Origin: Geodermatophilus nigrescens
Lineage (GTDB): Bacteria > Actinomycetota > Actinomycetes > Mycobacteriales > Geodermatophilaceae
Assembly (NCBI RefSeq): GCF_900129495.1
Contig: NZ_FQVX01000001.1
Location: 806,001-870,000, forward strand
DNA length: 64,000 nucleotides
Reading direction: 5' to 3'
Shown here: in pieces, positions 26,350-35,109 of the stretch
Numbering within the stretch: position 1 is the first letter of the stretch
Layout of the letters: each line of letters begins with the position of its first letter
Made by a program: the position numbers and the translations under genes
Notes under the pieces: generated by a model
What the model was told of the DNA's origin: nothing
The model's input: only the letters and a program-made list of their open reading frames with translations
The model's database searches: none

Positions 26350-27126
26350 GTGTACCGGCTGCGCTTCACCACGGTCGTGGCCGCGCCGCTGACCGTCGCC
26401 TTCGACGTCGCCCGGGCCCTCGGGCGCCCCTGGCCCTTCCCGCTGGAGGAGGTCGAGTCGGTCCGCCCGGTGTCCGACCGGTACGCAGGAGGACCGGACT
26501 CCGGCCGGCGCCGGGTCACCCACGCGCGCACCTTCACGGCCACCGGCGCGGGCACCGTCGTCGAGGAGGAGGTCTCCTGGGAGACGGGCCTGCCGGGGCC
26601 GCTCGGGGGCCTGGTGGACCGGGCGGTGCTGCGCCGGCGGGTGCTGCGCGCGATGCGCCGGCACCTCGACGGCTACGCGGCGCTGGCGGCGGTGCGGGCG
26701 CTCGACGTCGTCCAGGTGGTGGGCGCGGCGATCGTCCGCGGCGACGGGGCCGGCGGGAGCGAGGTGCTCGTCGCCCAGCGCGGCTCGGGGGCGCTGGCGG
26801 GCCTGTGGGAGTTCCCCGGCGGCAAGGTCGAGCCGGGGGAGGGGCACGAGGCCGCGCTCGTCCGGGAGTGCGCGGAGGAGCTCGGGGTCGCCGTCGTCCC
26901 GCAGGCGTTCGTGGGGGAGGTGCCGCTCGACGGCGCGGTCGCGGGCGGCGCGCCGGGCGCCTCGACCCTGCGGGTGTGGTGGGCGCGCCTGGCCGGGGGC
27001 GAGCCGGTCGCGCACGAGCACCGCGAGTTGCGGTGGGTGCGGGCCGCCGACCTCGAGGCGCTGGACTGGATCGCGGCCGACCGCCCGCTGCTGCCCGCGG
27101 TCCGGGCGCTGCTCGCCCGGCTGTAG
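26350..27126 (+). CDS. SRPBCC-Nudix fusion protein
   Basis: 258 residues with two domains. Residues 1-115 look like an SRPBCC (START-like) ligand-binding domain: YRLRFTTVVAAPLTVAFDVA, a central strand TFTATGAGTVVEEEVSWETG and a final helix RRVLRAMRRHLDGYAALAAV. Residues 120-258 are a MutT-type Nudix hydrolase with a complete Nudix box (GKVEPGE...RECAEELGV) after LWEFPGG, so 8-oxo-dGTP or a similar nucleotide is a plausible substrate. GTG 26350 is 6 nt after GAGGGT. Divergent from the Rrf2 gene. Confidence 0.82.
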   Translation: MYRLRFTTVVAAPLTVAFDVARALGRPWPFPLEEVESVRPVSDRYAGGPDSGRRRVTHARTFTATGAGTVVEEEVSWETGLPGPLGGLVDRAVLRRRVLRAMRRHLDGYAALAAVRALDVVQVVGAAIVRGDGAGGSEVLVAQRGSGALAGLWEFPGGKVEPGEGHEAALVRECAEELGVAVVPQAFVGEVPLDGAVAGGAPGASTLRVWWARLAGGEPVAHEHRELRWVRAADLEALDWIAADRPLLPAVRALLARL

Positions 27127-27134
27127 ACGCACGA

Positions 27135-27160
27135 CGGGCGCCGTCCGCAGACGGCGCCCG
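27135..27160 (+). terminator. 11-bp hairpin after the Nudix fusion gene
   Basis: CGGGCGCCGTC (27135-27145) and GACGGCGCCCG (27150-27160) pair around CGCA, 8 nt after the stop codon. Confidence 0.75.
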
Positions 27161-27177
27161 ACGTGACGTGCTGGAAC

Positions 27178-27237
27178 GGCCTCGCTGCAGGGGCCCGCCC
27201 CGAGCGGAGCGAGGGGTGGGGGGCAGCGAGGTCCTTC
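27178..27237 (+). repeat. Palindromic repeat, copy B
   Basis: 60-bp copy running from GGCCTCGCTGC to GCAGCGAGGTCCTTC; outer stem CCTCGCTGC with GCAGCGAGG. It abuts the csbD stop codon (sharing one base), so on the minus strand it can act as the csbD terminator. Differs from copy A by paired changes in the stem. Confidence 0.8.
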
Positions 27238-27407
27238 TACTTGAAGACGTCCTTGACCTTCTCGCCGGCCTGCTTGAGGTTGCCGGCGGCCTTGTCGTTG
27301 GCACCCTCGGCCTGCAGGTCGCGGTCCCCGGTGGCCTCGCCGACGCGCTCCTTGCCCTCGCCCGACAGCTCCTGGGCCTTGTTCTTCAGCTTGTCGATCC
27401 CGCTCAC
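27237..27407 (-). CDS. CsbD-family stress protein
   Basis: 56 residues: VSGIDKLKNKAQELSGEGKE then RVGEATGDRDLQAEG and KAAGNLKQAGEKVKD, the CsbD-like pattern of K/A/E/G-rich amphipathic helices. CsbD proteins are general-stress proteins of unknown mechanism under sigma-B-type control. GTG 27407 follows GAGGAG. A sigma-B-type promoter is found upstream (27438-27462). Confidence 0.9.
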   Translation of the reverse strand: MSGIDKLKNKAQELSGEGKERVGEATGDRDLQAEGANDKAAGNLKQAGEKVKDVFK

Positions 27408-27437
27408 GGTGAGCTCCTCTCCTCGGGTGACCTCCGG

Positions 27438-27462
27438 TTACCCGCTGGTACAGGCCTGACAC
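27438..27462 (-). promoter_or_regulatory. Sigma-B/SigF-type promoter of csbD
   Basis: On the minus strand GTGT, a 15-nt spacer and GGGTAA stand 31 nt before the csbD start. The consensus for actinobacterial sigma-B/SigF promoters is GTTT, 14-16 nt, GGGTAT, so one base differs in each box. Confidence 0.55.
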
Positions 27463-27581
27463 CCCCGACGCCCGTTCGGCGGAAGTCCTCCGGGATGAGC
27501 GCCGAGGGGCCGCAACACGTGTCGTGACGGGGGCGGCGTACCGTGCCGTTTGCATCGCGCGCCGTCAGGTCGTGAGCATCA

Positions 27582-27597
27582 GTCACAACTTGGTGAC
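27582..27597. promoter_or_regulatory. Inverted repeat upstream of the opp promoter
   Basis: GTCAC, 6 nt, GTGAC, nested with GTGA (27572-27575), 7 nt, TCAC. A regulator operator is plausible; the regulator is not in the window. Confidence 0.35.
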
Positions 27598-27602
27598 GGC
27601 CG

Positions 27603-27632
27603 TGGACGCTCCTCGCCGGGGGTGCCTAGGGT
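27603..27632 (+). promoter_or_regulatory. Predicted opp operon promoter
   Basis: TGGACG at 27603-27608 and TAGGGT at 27627-27632 with an 18-nt spacer. Confidence 0.4.
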
Positions 27633-27759
27633 CGCTCGCGGCGTCCCGGGACCGTTCCCGGGTGTTCACCAGATGGACGCCACGCCCGGCCCTCCGTGCC
27701 CGGGCGCGCATGGACCAGTCCGTTCCCCCCGCATGCGCGGGACGAGGGAGGCATCGCAC

Positions 27760-29418
27760 GTGAAGTTGAGCAAGCGCCGTTCGGCGCTCGTCGCGGCCGG
27801 TCTGTCCGGTGCGCTGCTGCTGTCCGCCTGTGGCGGCAGCGACGACAGCGGCTCGGGCAGTGGCAGCGGTGGCGGCGAGGGTGGCGGCACCTTCAGCGTC
27901 TACATCGGCGAGCCGGAGAACCCGCTCGTGCCGGGCAACACCACGGAGTCCGAGGGCGACCAGGTCGTCAACTCGCTGTGGACCGGCCTGGTCAAGTACG
28001 CCGAGGACGGCTCGGTCGAGTACAGCGGCGTGGCGGAGTCCATCGAGTCCGAGGACAACACCACCTGGACCGTCACGCTCAAGGACGGCTGGACCTTCCA
28101 CGACGGCAGCCCGGTGAACGCCGACTCCTTCGTCGACGCGTGGAACTACACCGCCTTCAGCCCCAACGCCCAGGGCGCCGCCTCCTACCTGTCGCGGATC
28201 GCCGGCTACGCCGACCTGCAGGCCCCGGTCGACGCCGAGGGCAACGCGACCGGTGAGCCGGCCGCGACCGAGATGAGCGGCCTGGCCGTCGTCGATGACC
28301 TGACCTTCACGGTCACGCTCTCCTCGCCGTTCTCCAACTTCCCGGCGGTCGTGGGCTACAACTCCTTCTACCCGCTGCCGACGGCCTTCTTCGACGACCC
28401 CGAGGGCTTCGGCACCCGCCCGATCGGCAACGGCCCGTTCCAGGCCTCCGAGGACTACGTCCCCGGCCAGGGCATCAGCCTGACCCGCTACGAGGACTAC
28501 GCCGGCGACGACGCCGCGCAGGCCGACGGTGTCGACTACGTCGTCTACGCCGACGTCAACACCGCCTACACCGACGTGCAGGCCGGCAACCTCGACATCG
28601 TCGACGTCATCCCGCCCGACGTCATCGAGTCGGCCGAGGCGGAGTTCGGCGACCGGTTCATCGCGACCGAGTCCTCGCAGATCACCTACCTGAGCTTCCC
28701 GACCTACGACCAGCGGTTCTCCGACCCGCGGGTCCGCCAGGCGTTCTCCATGGCGGTCGACCGGGACGCCATCTCCGAGGCGATCTTCCAGGGCACCCGC
28801 GTGGCCGCGGACTCCTTCATCCCGCCGGTCGTCGACGGCTACCGCGAGGGCAGCTGCACCTACTGCACCCTCGACCCCGACGAGGCCAACCGCCTCCTCG
28901 ACGAGGCCGGCTTCGACCGCAGCCAGCCCGTCGACCTGTGGTTCAACGCCGGTGCCGGCCACGACGCGTGGATGGAGGCCGTGGGCAACCAGCTGCGCGA
29001 GAACATCGGCGTCGAGTACGTCCTGCAGGGCAACCTCGACTTCGCCGAGTACCTGCCGCTGCTCGAGTCGCGCGGTGTCGCGGGCCCGTTCCGGTACGGC
29101 TGGAGCTTCGACTACCCGGCGGCGGACAGCTACATCACCCCGCTGTTCACGACGTCGTCGCTCGCGCCGGCCGGTTCGAACTACTCGTTCTACACCGACC
29201 CGCAGGTCGACCAGCTGGTCGTCGAGGGTGACCAGGCGGAGACCCCCGAGGCCGGCCTCGAGAGCTACCAGGCGGCCGAGGACATCATCAACGAGGCCAT
29301 GCCGATGGCCCCGATGTTCTTCACCGAGATCCAGTCGGTGACCTCCGAGAACGTCTCGGACGTCCGCCTGGACCTGTTCCAGCGGATCGTCACCTCCGAG
29401 GTCACGGTCAACAGCTGA
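27760..29418 (+). CDS. Oligopeptide-binding lipoprotein of an ABC importer
   Basis: 552 residues. Lipoprotein signal: basic KLSKRRSALVAAGL, lipobox LLLSACGG (cysteine about residue 25), then a Ser/Gly linker. The family 5 extracellular solute-binding fold follows (TWTVTLKDGWTFHDGSPVNA, IGNGPFQASEDYVPG, RVRQAFSMAVDRDAIS). Two cysteines in REGSCTYCTLDPDEA may form a disulfide. Captures oligopeptides and delivers them to the OppBC pore. GTG 27760 after GGGAGG. Its acidic, C-rich codon use (GAC, GGC, GTC) is stricter than its neighbours, in keeping with high expression. Confidence 0.93.
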   Translation: MKLSKRRSALVAAGLSGALLLSACGGSDDSGSGSGSGGGEGGGTFSVYIGEPENPLVPGNTTESEGDQVVNSLWTGLVKYAEDGSVEYSGVAESIESEDNTTWTVTLKDGWTFHDGSPVNADSFVDAWNYTAFSPNAQGAASYLSRIAGYADLQAPVDAEGNATGEPAATEMSGLAVVDDLTFTVTLSSPFSNFPAVVGYNSFYPLPTAFFDDPEGFGTRPIGNGPFQASEDYVPGQGISLTRYEDYAGDDAAQADGVDYVVYADVNTAYTDVQAGNLDIVDVIPPDVIESAEAEFGDRFIATESSQITYLSFPTYDQRFSDPRVRQAFSMAVDRDAISEAIFQGTRVAADSFIPPVVDGYREGSCTYCTLDPDEANRLLDEAGFDRSQPVDLWFNAGAGHDAWMEAVGNQLRENIGVEYVLQGNLDFAEYLPLLESRGVAGPFRYGWSFDYPAADSYITPLFTTSSLAPAGSNYSFYTDPQVDQLVVEGDQAETPEAGLESYQAAEDIINEAMPMAPMFFTEIQSVTSENVSDVRLDLFQRIVTSEVTVNS

Positions 29419-29443
29419 CCCGACCCCGCAGGACCCGCACCAC

Positions 29444-29486
29444 CCGCCGGGGGCGCCCGTCCGACCAGGACGGTCGCCCCCGGCGG
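29444..29486 (+). terminator. Hairpin between the binding-protein gene and oppB
   Basis: CCGCCGGGGGCG and CGCCCCCGGCGG pair as the outer stem (29444-29486), with CCGTCC/GGACGG inside. Placed here it probably stops part of the transcription, giving more binding protein than permease. Confidence 0.7.
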
Positions 29487-29563
29487 CGCGTGTGCGGGGG
29501 CCTGCGGCACGATGGACACCGGCGGCGTCGTACACCGGCGCCGCACACACCCCGAGGGGGACC

Positions 29564-30487
29564 ATGGGCCGCTACGTAGCGCGCCGCCTGCTGCTCACCA
29601 TCCCGGTCCTGCTGGGCGCGTCTTTCCTGATCTTCGCGATGGTGTACGCCCTGCCGGGCGACCCGATCCGCGCACTGGGCGGCGACCGGCCGCTCTCTCC
29701 CGCCGTCATCGCCGAGCTGCGCGAGCGGTTCAACCTGAACGACCCCCTGTACATCCAGTACTGGGAGTACATGAAGAACCTGTTCCAGGGGGACCTGGGC
29801 ACCGACTTCCGCGGCCGCCCGGTGATCGAGACGATCGAGCGGGCCCTGCCGGTCACGGTCAAGCTGGCGATCACCGCCGTCGTCTTCGAGATCCTCATCG
29901 GCCTGGTCGCCGGCGTGCTCGCCGGCATCCGGCGCAACAGCTTCTTCGACAACGTCGTGCTGGTCTCGACGACGCTGATCGTCTCGATCCCGATCCTGGT
30001 GCTGGCCTTCTTCGCCCAGCTGCTGTTCGGCCTCAAGCTCGGCTGGTTCCCGATCGCGGGGACCAACGACGGCCTCTACAGCTACCTGCTGCCCGGCCTC
30101 GTCCTCGCCTCGGGATCGCTGGCCTACGTCGCCCGCCTGACCCGCACGAGCCTGGCGGAGAACCTGCGCGCCGACTACGTGCGCACGGCCCGGGCCAAGG
30201 GCCTGCCCACCCGCACCGTGATCGTCCGGCACACCCTGCGCAACAGCCTGATCCCGGTCGTGACGTTCATCGGGGCCGACATCGGCGCCCTGCTCGGCGG
30301 GGCCATCGTCACCGAGACGGTGTTCAACCTCCCCGGGATCGGCCGGGAGGTGTTCAACGCGATCCGCTCCCAGGAGGGCGCGGTCGTCGTCGGCATCGTC
30401 ACCCTGATGGTGTTCTTCTTCATCTTCTTCAACCTGGTCGTGGACGTGCTCTACGCCGTCCTCGACCCGAGGATCCGCTATGACTGA
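29564..30487 (+). CDS. Oligopeptide ABC transporter permease (OppB/DppB)
   Basis: 307 residues with six membrane helices. N-terminal RYVARRLLLTIPVLLGASFL is typical of OppB; the EAA motif region is DYVRTARAKGLPTRTVIVRH. ATG 29564 is preceded by GAGGGGGACC. Its end overlaps oppC by 8 nt. Confidence 0.95.
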   Translation: MGRYVARRLLLTIPVLLGASFLIFAMVYALPGDPIRALGGDRPLSPAVIAELRERFNLNDPLYIQYWEYMKNLFQGDLGTDFRGRPVIETIERALPVTVKLAITAVVFEILIGLVAGVLAGIRRNSFFDNVVLVSTTLIVSIPILVLAFFAQLLFGLKLGWFPIAGTNDGLYSYLLPGLVLASGSLAYVARLTRTSLAENLRADYVRTARAKGLPTRTVIVRHTLRNSLIPVVTFIGADIGALLGGAIVTETVFNLPGIGREVFNAIRSQEGAVVVGIVTLMVFFFIFFNLVVDVLYAVLDPRIRYD

Positions 30488-31451
30488 CCAGCAGCAGCTC
30501 GACCTGCGCAAGGACGAGGTCGAGGCCGGCACCACCACCGGCCTCGCCAGCCCGTCGGTCGACGTCACCAAGGAGCGGCAGAACAGCCTCTGGAGCGACG
30601 CCTGGGGCGAGCTCCGCCGCAACCCGCTGTTCTGGATCGGTGCCGTCCTCGGCGTGTTCTTCCTGCTGATGGCGCTGGTCCCGCAGGTGTTCGCCCGCGG
30701 CGCCGACCCGCGCTCGTGCGACCTGTCGAACTCGCGCGGCCGCCCCTCGGCGCAGCACTGGTTCGGCTTCGACACCCAGGGCTGCGACTACCTGGCCAAC
30801 GTCGTCTACGGCGCCCGCAACTCGCTGATCATCGGCGTCATCGCCGTGCTGGTCATCCTGCTGCTCGGCGTCCTCGTCGGGGCGATCGCCGGCTACTACG
30901 GCGGGTTCACCGACGGCATCCTGGCCCGGATCGCCGACATCTTCTACGCGCTGCCGCTCATCCTCGGCGCGCTGGTGCTGCTCCGCGTCGGCCCCTCGAC
31001 CGGCATCCCGATCATCAACTCCCGCGGCCCGGGCGCGGTGGCCATCGCGCTGGCGCTGTTCGGCTGGATGACGGCGATGCGCCTGGTCCGCTCGCAGGTC
31101 ATCGCGGTCAAGAGCTCCGACTACGTCGCCGCCGCCCGCGCGATGGGTGCCTCGGGCCGCCGCATCCTGGTGCGCCACATCCTGCCCAACGCCGTCGCTC
31201 CGGTGCTGGTCTACGCGACCATCACCATCGGCGTGATCATCGCCGCGGAGGCGACGCTGACCTACCTCGGCGTCGGCCTGCAGCGCCCCGCGATCTCGTG
31301 GGGGCTGCAGATCGAGGCGGGGCAGGACTCCATCCGCACCGCGCCGCACCTGGTGCTCTTCCCCAGCCTGATCCTGACCCTGACGGTGATGGCGTTCGTG
31401 ATGATGGGTGACGCCCTGCGCGACGCCCTCGACCCGAGGCAGCGCGCATGA
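30480..31451 (+). CDS. Oligopeptide ABC transporter permease (OppC/DppC)
   Basis: 323 residues with six membrane helices; the N-terminal 45 residues are cytosolic. DppC hallmarks: LVGAIAGYYGGFTDGILARI, DYVAAARAMGASGRRILVRH (EAA loop) and LTYLGVGLQRPAISWGLQI. A periplasm-side segment holds two cysteines (RSCDLSNSRG, DTQGCDYLANV). ATG 30480. Confidence 0.95.
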   Translation: MTDQQQLDLRKDEVEAGTTTGLASPSVDVTKERQNSLWSDAWGELRRNPLFWIGAVLGVFFLLMALVPQVFARGADPRSCDLSNSRGRPSAQHWFGFDTQGCDYLANVVYGARNSLIIGVIAVLVILLLGVLVGAIAGYYGGFTDGILARIADIFYALPLILGALVLLRVGPSTGIPIINSRGPGAVAIALALFGWMTAMRLVRSQVIAVKSSDYVAAARAMGASGRRILVRHILPNAVAPVLVYATITIGVIIAAEATLTYLGVGLQRPAISWGLQIEAGQDSIRTAPHLVLFPSLILTLTVMAFVMMGDALRDALDPRQRA

Positions 31452-32509
31452 CCAACCTCGACCTGTCCAAGCCCACCAGCGAGCTCGCCCCGTCCGGCAC
31501 CCCGCTGCTCGAGGTCGACGACCTGCACGTGGAGTTCCGCACCCGCGGCGGCGTGGTCAACGCCGTCAACGGCGTGAGCTACAGCCTGGCGGCGGGGGAG
31601 ACCCTGGCGATCCTCGGCGAGTCCGGCTCCGGCAAGTCGGTCTCGGCGCAGGCGATCATGGGGATCCTCGAGACCCCGCCCGCGGTGATCAACGGCGGCG
31701 GCATCTGGTTCCAGGGCAAGGACATGCTGGAGATGTCCGCCGAGGACCAGCGCAAGATCCGCGGCCCGGGCATCTCGATGATCTTCCAGGACGCGCTGTC
31801 CTCGCTGAACCCCGTGTACAGCGTCGGCTTCCAGATCGGCGAGATGTTCCGCGCGCACCGCGGGCTGTCGAAGAAGGAGGCGCGCAAGCGGGCCATCGAG
31901 CTCATGGACCGCGTGCGCATCCCCGCCGCGGCCCGCCGGGTCGACGACTACCCGCACCAGTTCTCCGGCGGCATGCGCCAGCGCGTCATGATCGCCATGG
32001 CGATCGCCCTCGACCCGCGGATCCTCATCGCCGACGAGCCCACGACCGCCCTCGACGTCACCGTCCAGGCCCAGGTCATGGACCTGCTCAAGGACCTGCA
32101 GGGGGAGACGGGGATGGGGCTGATCCTCATCACCCACGACCTCGGCGTCGTCAACGAGGTCGCCGACAACGTGGCGGTCATGTACGCCGGCGAGATCGTC
32201 GAGCGGGGCACCGTCGACGACGTCTTCAGCAAGCCGTCCCACCCCTACACCGAGGGGCTCATGGGCTCCGTGCCGCAGGTGGAGGCCAAGGGCGGGCGGC
32301 TGCGGCCGATCGCCGGCCAGCCGCCGAACCTGGCGCGCATCCCCAGCGGCTGCCCGTTCCACCCGCGCTGCGCCCGCCGCCGTCTCGGCGCGGACGCCGC
32401 GCCCGGCCGCGAGTGTGCGACCGACGTCCCGCCGCTGCGGCTGGTCGTCCCGGGTCGCGAGGCCGCGTGCCACTACAGCGAGGAGGTGCTCGGTGTCCCA
32501 GCCGAGTGA
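31448..32509 (+). CDS. Oligopeptide ABC transporter ATPase (OppD/DppD)
   Basis: 353 residues. Walker A LGESGSGKSVSAQ, signature FSGGMRQRVM, Walker B ILIADEPTTALDVT, H-loop ITHDLGVV. The oligopeptide C-terminal domain has GCPFHPRCARRR...C, where the cysteines may hold an Fe-S cluster as shown for DppD. Overlaps oppC by ATGA and the OppF gene by 17 nt. Confidence 0.95.
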   Translation: MTNLDLSKPTSELAPSGTPLLEVDDLHVEFRTRGGVVNAVNGVSYSLAAGETLAILGESGSGKSVSAQAIMGILETPPAVINGGGIWFQGKDMLEMSAEDQRKIRGPGISMIFQDALSSLNPVYSVGFQIGEMFRAHRGLSKKEARKRAIELMDRVRIPAAARRVDDYPHQFSGGMRQRVMIAMAIALDPRILIADEPTTALDVTVQAQVMDLLKDLQGETGMGLILITHDLGVVNEVADNVAVMYAGEIVERGTVDDVFSKPSHPYTEGLMGSVPQVEAKGGRLRPIAGQPPNLARIPSGCPFHPRCARRRLGADAAPGRECATDVPPLRLVVPGREAACHYSEEVLGVPAE

Positions 32510-33644
32510 GCATGGCGCCACCGCGGCGTCGTCCCTGTCGAAGTCGTCCCCGTCCAAGTCGTCCCCGTCCACCGAGGCCGCGCCCGGCGCGCCGACGCTG
32601 GCCAAGCCGGCGCCGAGCGGGCTGCGCGGGTCCCTCGGGGAGCCCCTGCTCGAGATCCGCGGGCTGCAGAAGCACTTCCCGCTGACGCAGGGCATCGTCT
32701 TCAAGCGCACGATCGGGCACGTCCGCGCCGTCGACGGCGTCGACCTGACCCTGCGCCGCGGCGAGACCGTGGGCCTGGTCGGGGAGTCCGGGTGCGGCAA
32801 GTCGACGGTGTCGAAGCTGATCGTCGCCCTGGAGCGCCCGACCGGCGGGTCGATCCTCTACAAGGGCAAGGACGTCGCCCGCATGGGCGGCCGCGCGCTC
32901 AAGGAGTACCGGCGCGAGGTCCAGATCATCTTCCAGGACCCGTACGCGTCGCTGAACCCGCGGATGACCGTCGGCGACATCGTCGCCGAGGGCTGGGCCG
33001 TGCACGACGACGTCGCCCCGAAGAAGGGCCGGCTCAAGCGCACGCAGGAGCTGCTCGACCGCGTCGGCCTCAACCCCGACTACGTCAACCGCTACCCGCA
33101 CCAGTTCTCCGGCGGCCAGCGGCAGCGCATCGGCATCGCCCGGGCGCTCGCGCTGCAGCCGGAGGTCATCGTCTGCGACGAGCCGGTGTCGGCGCTCGAC
33201 GTGTCGGTGCAGGCGCAGGTGGTCAACCTGCTCGAGGACCTGCAGGACGAGTTCGGCCTGTCCTACCTGTTCATCGCCCACGACCTGTCGGTGGTGCGCC
33301 ACATCTCCGACCGCGTCGCGGTGATGTACCTCGGCAGCATCGTCGAGGAGGGCACCGACGCCGAGGTGTACGGCTCGCCGTCGCACCCCTACACGCAGGC
33401 GCTGCTGTCCTCCGTGCCGCTGCACGAGCCGCACCTGCGCGGCCAGAAGGACCGGATCCTGCTGCAGGGCGACGTCCCCAGCCCGGCCGACCCGCCCTCG
33501 GGCTGCCGCTTCCGCACCCGCTGCTGGAAGGCCCAGGACATCTGCGCCCAGGAGCCCCCGGCGCTGGTCGACCGCGGCCAGGGCCACCCGTCGGCCTGCC
33601 ACTTCGCCGAGGCCCGGACGGTCGTCCCCGTCGACGCCGAGTGA
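32493..33644 (+). CDS. Oligopeptide ABC transporter ATPase (OppF/DppF)
   Basis: 383 residues. A disordered 50-residue N-terminus contains SKSSPSKSSPS, encoded by two copies of a 15-bp repeat. Then Walker A VGESGCGKSTVSK, signature FSGGQRQRIG, Walker B VIVCDEPVSALDVS, and the cysteine-bearing SGCRFRTRCWKAQDICAQ. GTG 32493 with AGGAGG upstream, inside the end of the OppD gene. Confidence 0.95.
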   Translation: MSQPSEHGATAASSLSKSSPSKSSPSTEAAPGAPTLAKPAPSGLRGSLGEPLLEIRGLQKHFPLTQGIVFKRTIGHVRAVDGVDLTLRRGETVGLVGESGCGKSTVSKLIVALERPTGGSILYKGKDVARMGGRALKEYRREVQIIFQDPYASLNPRMTVGDIVAEGWAVHDDVAPKKGRLKRTQELLDRVGLNPDYVNRYPHQFSGGQRQRIGIARALALQPEVIVCDEPVSALDVSVQAQVVNLLEDLQDEFGLSYLFIAHDLSVVRHISDRVAVMYLGSIVEEGTDAEVYGSPSHPYTQALLSSVPLHEPHLRGQKDRILLQGDVPSPADPPSGCRFRTRCWKAQDICAQEPPALVDRGQGHPSACHFAEARTVVPVDAE

Positions 33645-33700
33645 TCCGTCGTCCTGCCGGACGACACCGCGGCCACGTGCCGTACCCGGCCTGAGCTGAG

Positions 33701-33774
33701 CCCCGCCGCCGCACCCGGCGGGGACCCTCCGGGCCCGCCACCGGTCACGACACCCCGGTGGCGGGCTCGGGAGG
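33701..33774 (+). terminator. Two consecutive hairpins after the opp operon
   Basis: First hairpin: CCCCGCCG (33701) with CGGCGGGG (to 33723). Second: CCCGCCACCGG (33734-33744) with CCGGTGGCGGG (33755-33765), extended by CCTCC/GGAGG. The second reaches into the mshB promoter region. Confidence 0.7.
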
Positions 33775-33793
33775 TAGGCGACAATGACCTCTC

Positions 33794-34690
33794 GTGACCG
33801 CTGACCGACGCCTGCTGCTCGTCCACGCCCACCCCGACGACGAGACGATCAACAACGGCGCCACGATGGCCCGCTACGCCGCCGAGGGTGCCCAGGTCAC
33901 GCTGCTCACCTGCACGCTCGGCGAGGAGGGCGAGGTCCTCGTCCCCGAGCTGGAACTGCTGGCCCCCGAGCACGCCGACCAGCTCGGCGGCTACCGGATC
34001 GCCGAGCTCCGCGCCGCGATGGACGCCCTCGGCGTCACGGACTGGCGCTTCCTCGGCGGCCCCGGGCGCTACCGCGACTCCGGGATGATGGGCACGCCGG
34101 CCAACGAGAAGCCGCGCGCCTTCTGGCGGGCCGACCTCGACGAGGCGGTCGCCCACGCGGTCGCCGTCGTCCGCGAGGTCCGGCCGCAGGTCGTCGTGAC
34201 CTACGACGAGCAGGGCGGCTACGGCCACCCCGACCACATCCAGGCCCACCGCGTCGCCATGGCCGCCGTCGAGCGCGCCGCCGACCCCGCCTACCGCCCC
34301 GACCTGGGCGGGGCCTGGGACGTCGCCAAGGTCTACTGGTGCTGCACCCCCCGGTCGGTGCTGCGCGAGGGCGCCGAGGCGATGGCCGCGCTGGGGGAGG
34401 CCGCGCCGTTCGAGCGGCTGGGCGAGATCGACGACATCCCGTTCGCCGTCCCCGACGAGCTGGTCACCGCCGCCGTCGACGGCCGGGCGTACGCGGGCCG
34501 CAAGGACGCCGCGATGCGCGCGCACGCCACCCAGATCACCGTGGACGGTCCGTTCTTCGCGCTGTCGAACAACCTCGGCCAGGAGGTCCTCGGGATCGAG
34601 CACTACCGGCTGGTGCGCGGCGGGCGTGGCCCCGCGGGCGGCGGCCCGCAGGGCTGGGAGGACGACCTGTTCGCCGGCCTGCCCGGATGA
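33794..34690 (+). CDS. mshB: Mycothiol biosynthesis deacetylase
   Basis: 298 residues; removes acetate from GlcNAc-inositol in mycothiol synthesis. Zinc motif [19 protein letters not shown] (AHPDDE) at residues 11-17, with the third ligand in [13 protein letters not shown]. The closest paralogue, Mca (mycothiol S-conjugate amidase), is the alternative, but the length and adjoining DUF6113 gene fit MshB. GTG 33794; GACAAT (33780-33785) ends 8 nt upstream, so probably leaderless. Confidence 0.92.
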   Translation: MTADRRLLLVHAHPDDETINNGATMARYAAEGAQVTLLTCTLGEEGEVLVPELELLAPEHADQLGGYRIAELRAAMDALGVTDWRFLGGPGRYRDSGMMGTPANEKPRAFWRADLDEAVAHAVAVVREVRPQVVVTYDEQGGYGHPDHIQAHRVAMAAVERAADPAYRPDLGGAWDVAKVYWCCTPRSVLREGAEAMAALGEAAPFERLGEIDDIPFAVPDELVTAAVDGRAYAGRKDAAMRAHATQITVDGPFFALSNNLGQEVLGIEHYRLVRGGRGPAGGGPQGWEDDLFAGLPG

Positions 34691-35109
34691 CCCGCGCCGC
34701 CACGCTCGCCGGCGCGGCGGTGCTCGCGGTCGCCGTCGCCGGCTGGCTGGCCCTCGTCCAGGTGTTCTGGCTGCCGCTGCGGATCGGCGGCGTGCTCGTG
34801 CCGCTGTCGGTGCTCGCCGCGGCCGCCGGGAACTTCCTGCTGGTCGAGGGGGCGCACCGGCTGACCGGGTCGCGGCTGGTCGCCGTCCTCCCGGCGGTCA
34901 CCTGGCTGGCCGTTGCGCTCTCGGCCACCGCGCGCCGGCCCGAGGGGGACCTCATCGCCGTCGGTACCGGCGGGCTGGGCACCGTCACGCTGGCCTTCCT
35001 CGGCCTCGGCGTCGTGGGGGCCGCGGTCGCCGTCGGCCGGGTGCTGGCCACTCCCGCCCGGACGGGCCGGGCCGTGCCGTCTCAGGGGGCCTCGGGCGCC
35101 CAGCGGTAG
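34687..35109 (+). CDS. DUF6113 membrane protein
   Basis: 140 residues with four membrane helices ([59 protein letters not shown] and [19 protein letters not shown]). Small membrane proteins of this family follow mshB in many actinobacteria; function unknown. ATGA overlap with mshB. The end overlaps the convergent GNAT gene by 28 nt. Confidence 0.8.
   Translation: MTRAATLAGAAVLAVAVAGWLALVQVFWLPLRIGGVLVPLSVLAAAAGNFLLVEGAHRLTGSRLVAVLPAVTWLAVALSATARRPEGDLIAVGTGGLGTVTLAFLGLGVVGAAVAVGRVLATPARTGRAVPSQGASGAQR

Larger units (their letters stand above)
27408..27759. other. 352-nt divergent control region between csbD and oppA
   Basis: No gene recognised. It holds the csbD sigma-B-type promoter (27438-27462), an inverted repeat (27582-27597) and a promoter towards oppA (27603-27632). 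The oppA transcript would have an untranslated leader of about 120 nt with no obvious riboswitch. Confidence 0.6.

Noticed and set aside
27408-27759. A riboswitch in the long oppA leader
   Set aside because: No recognisable conserved riboswitch core could be seen; only promoter-like and inverted-repeat elements are supported.
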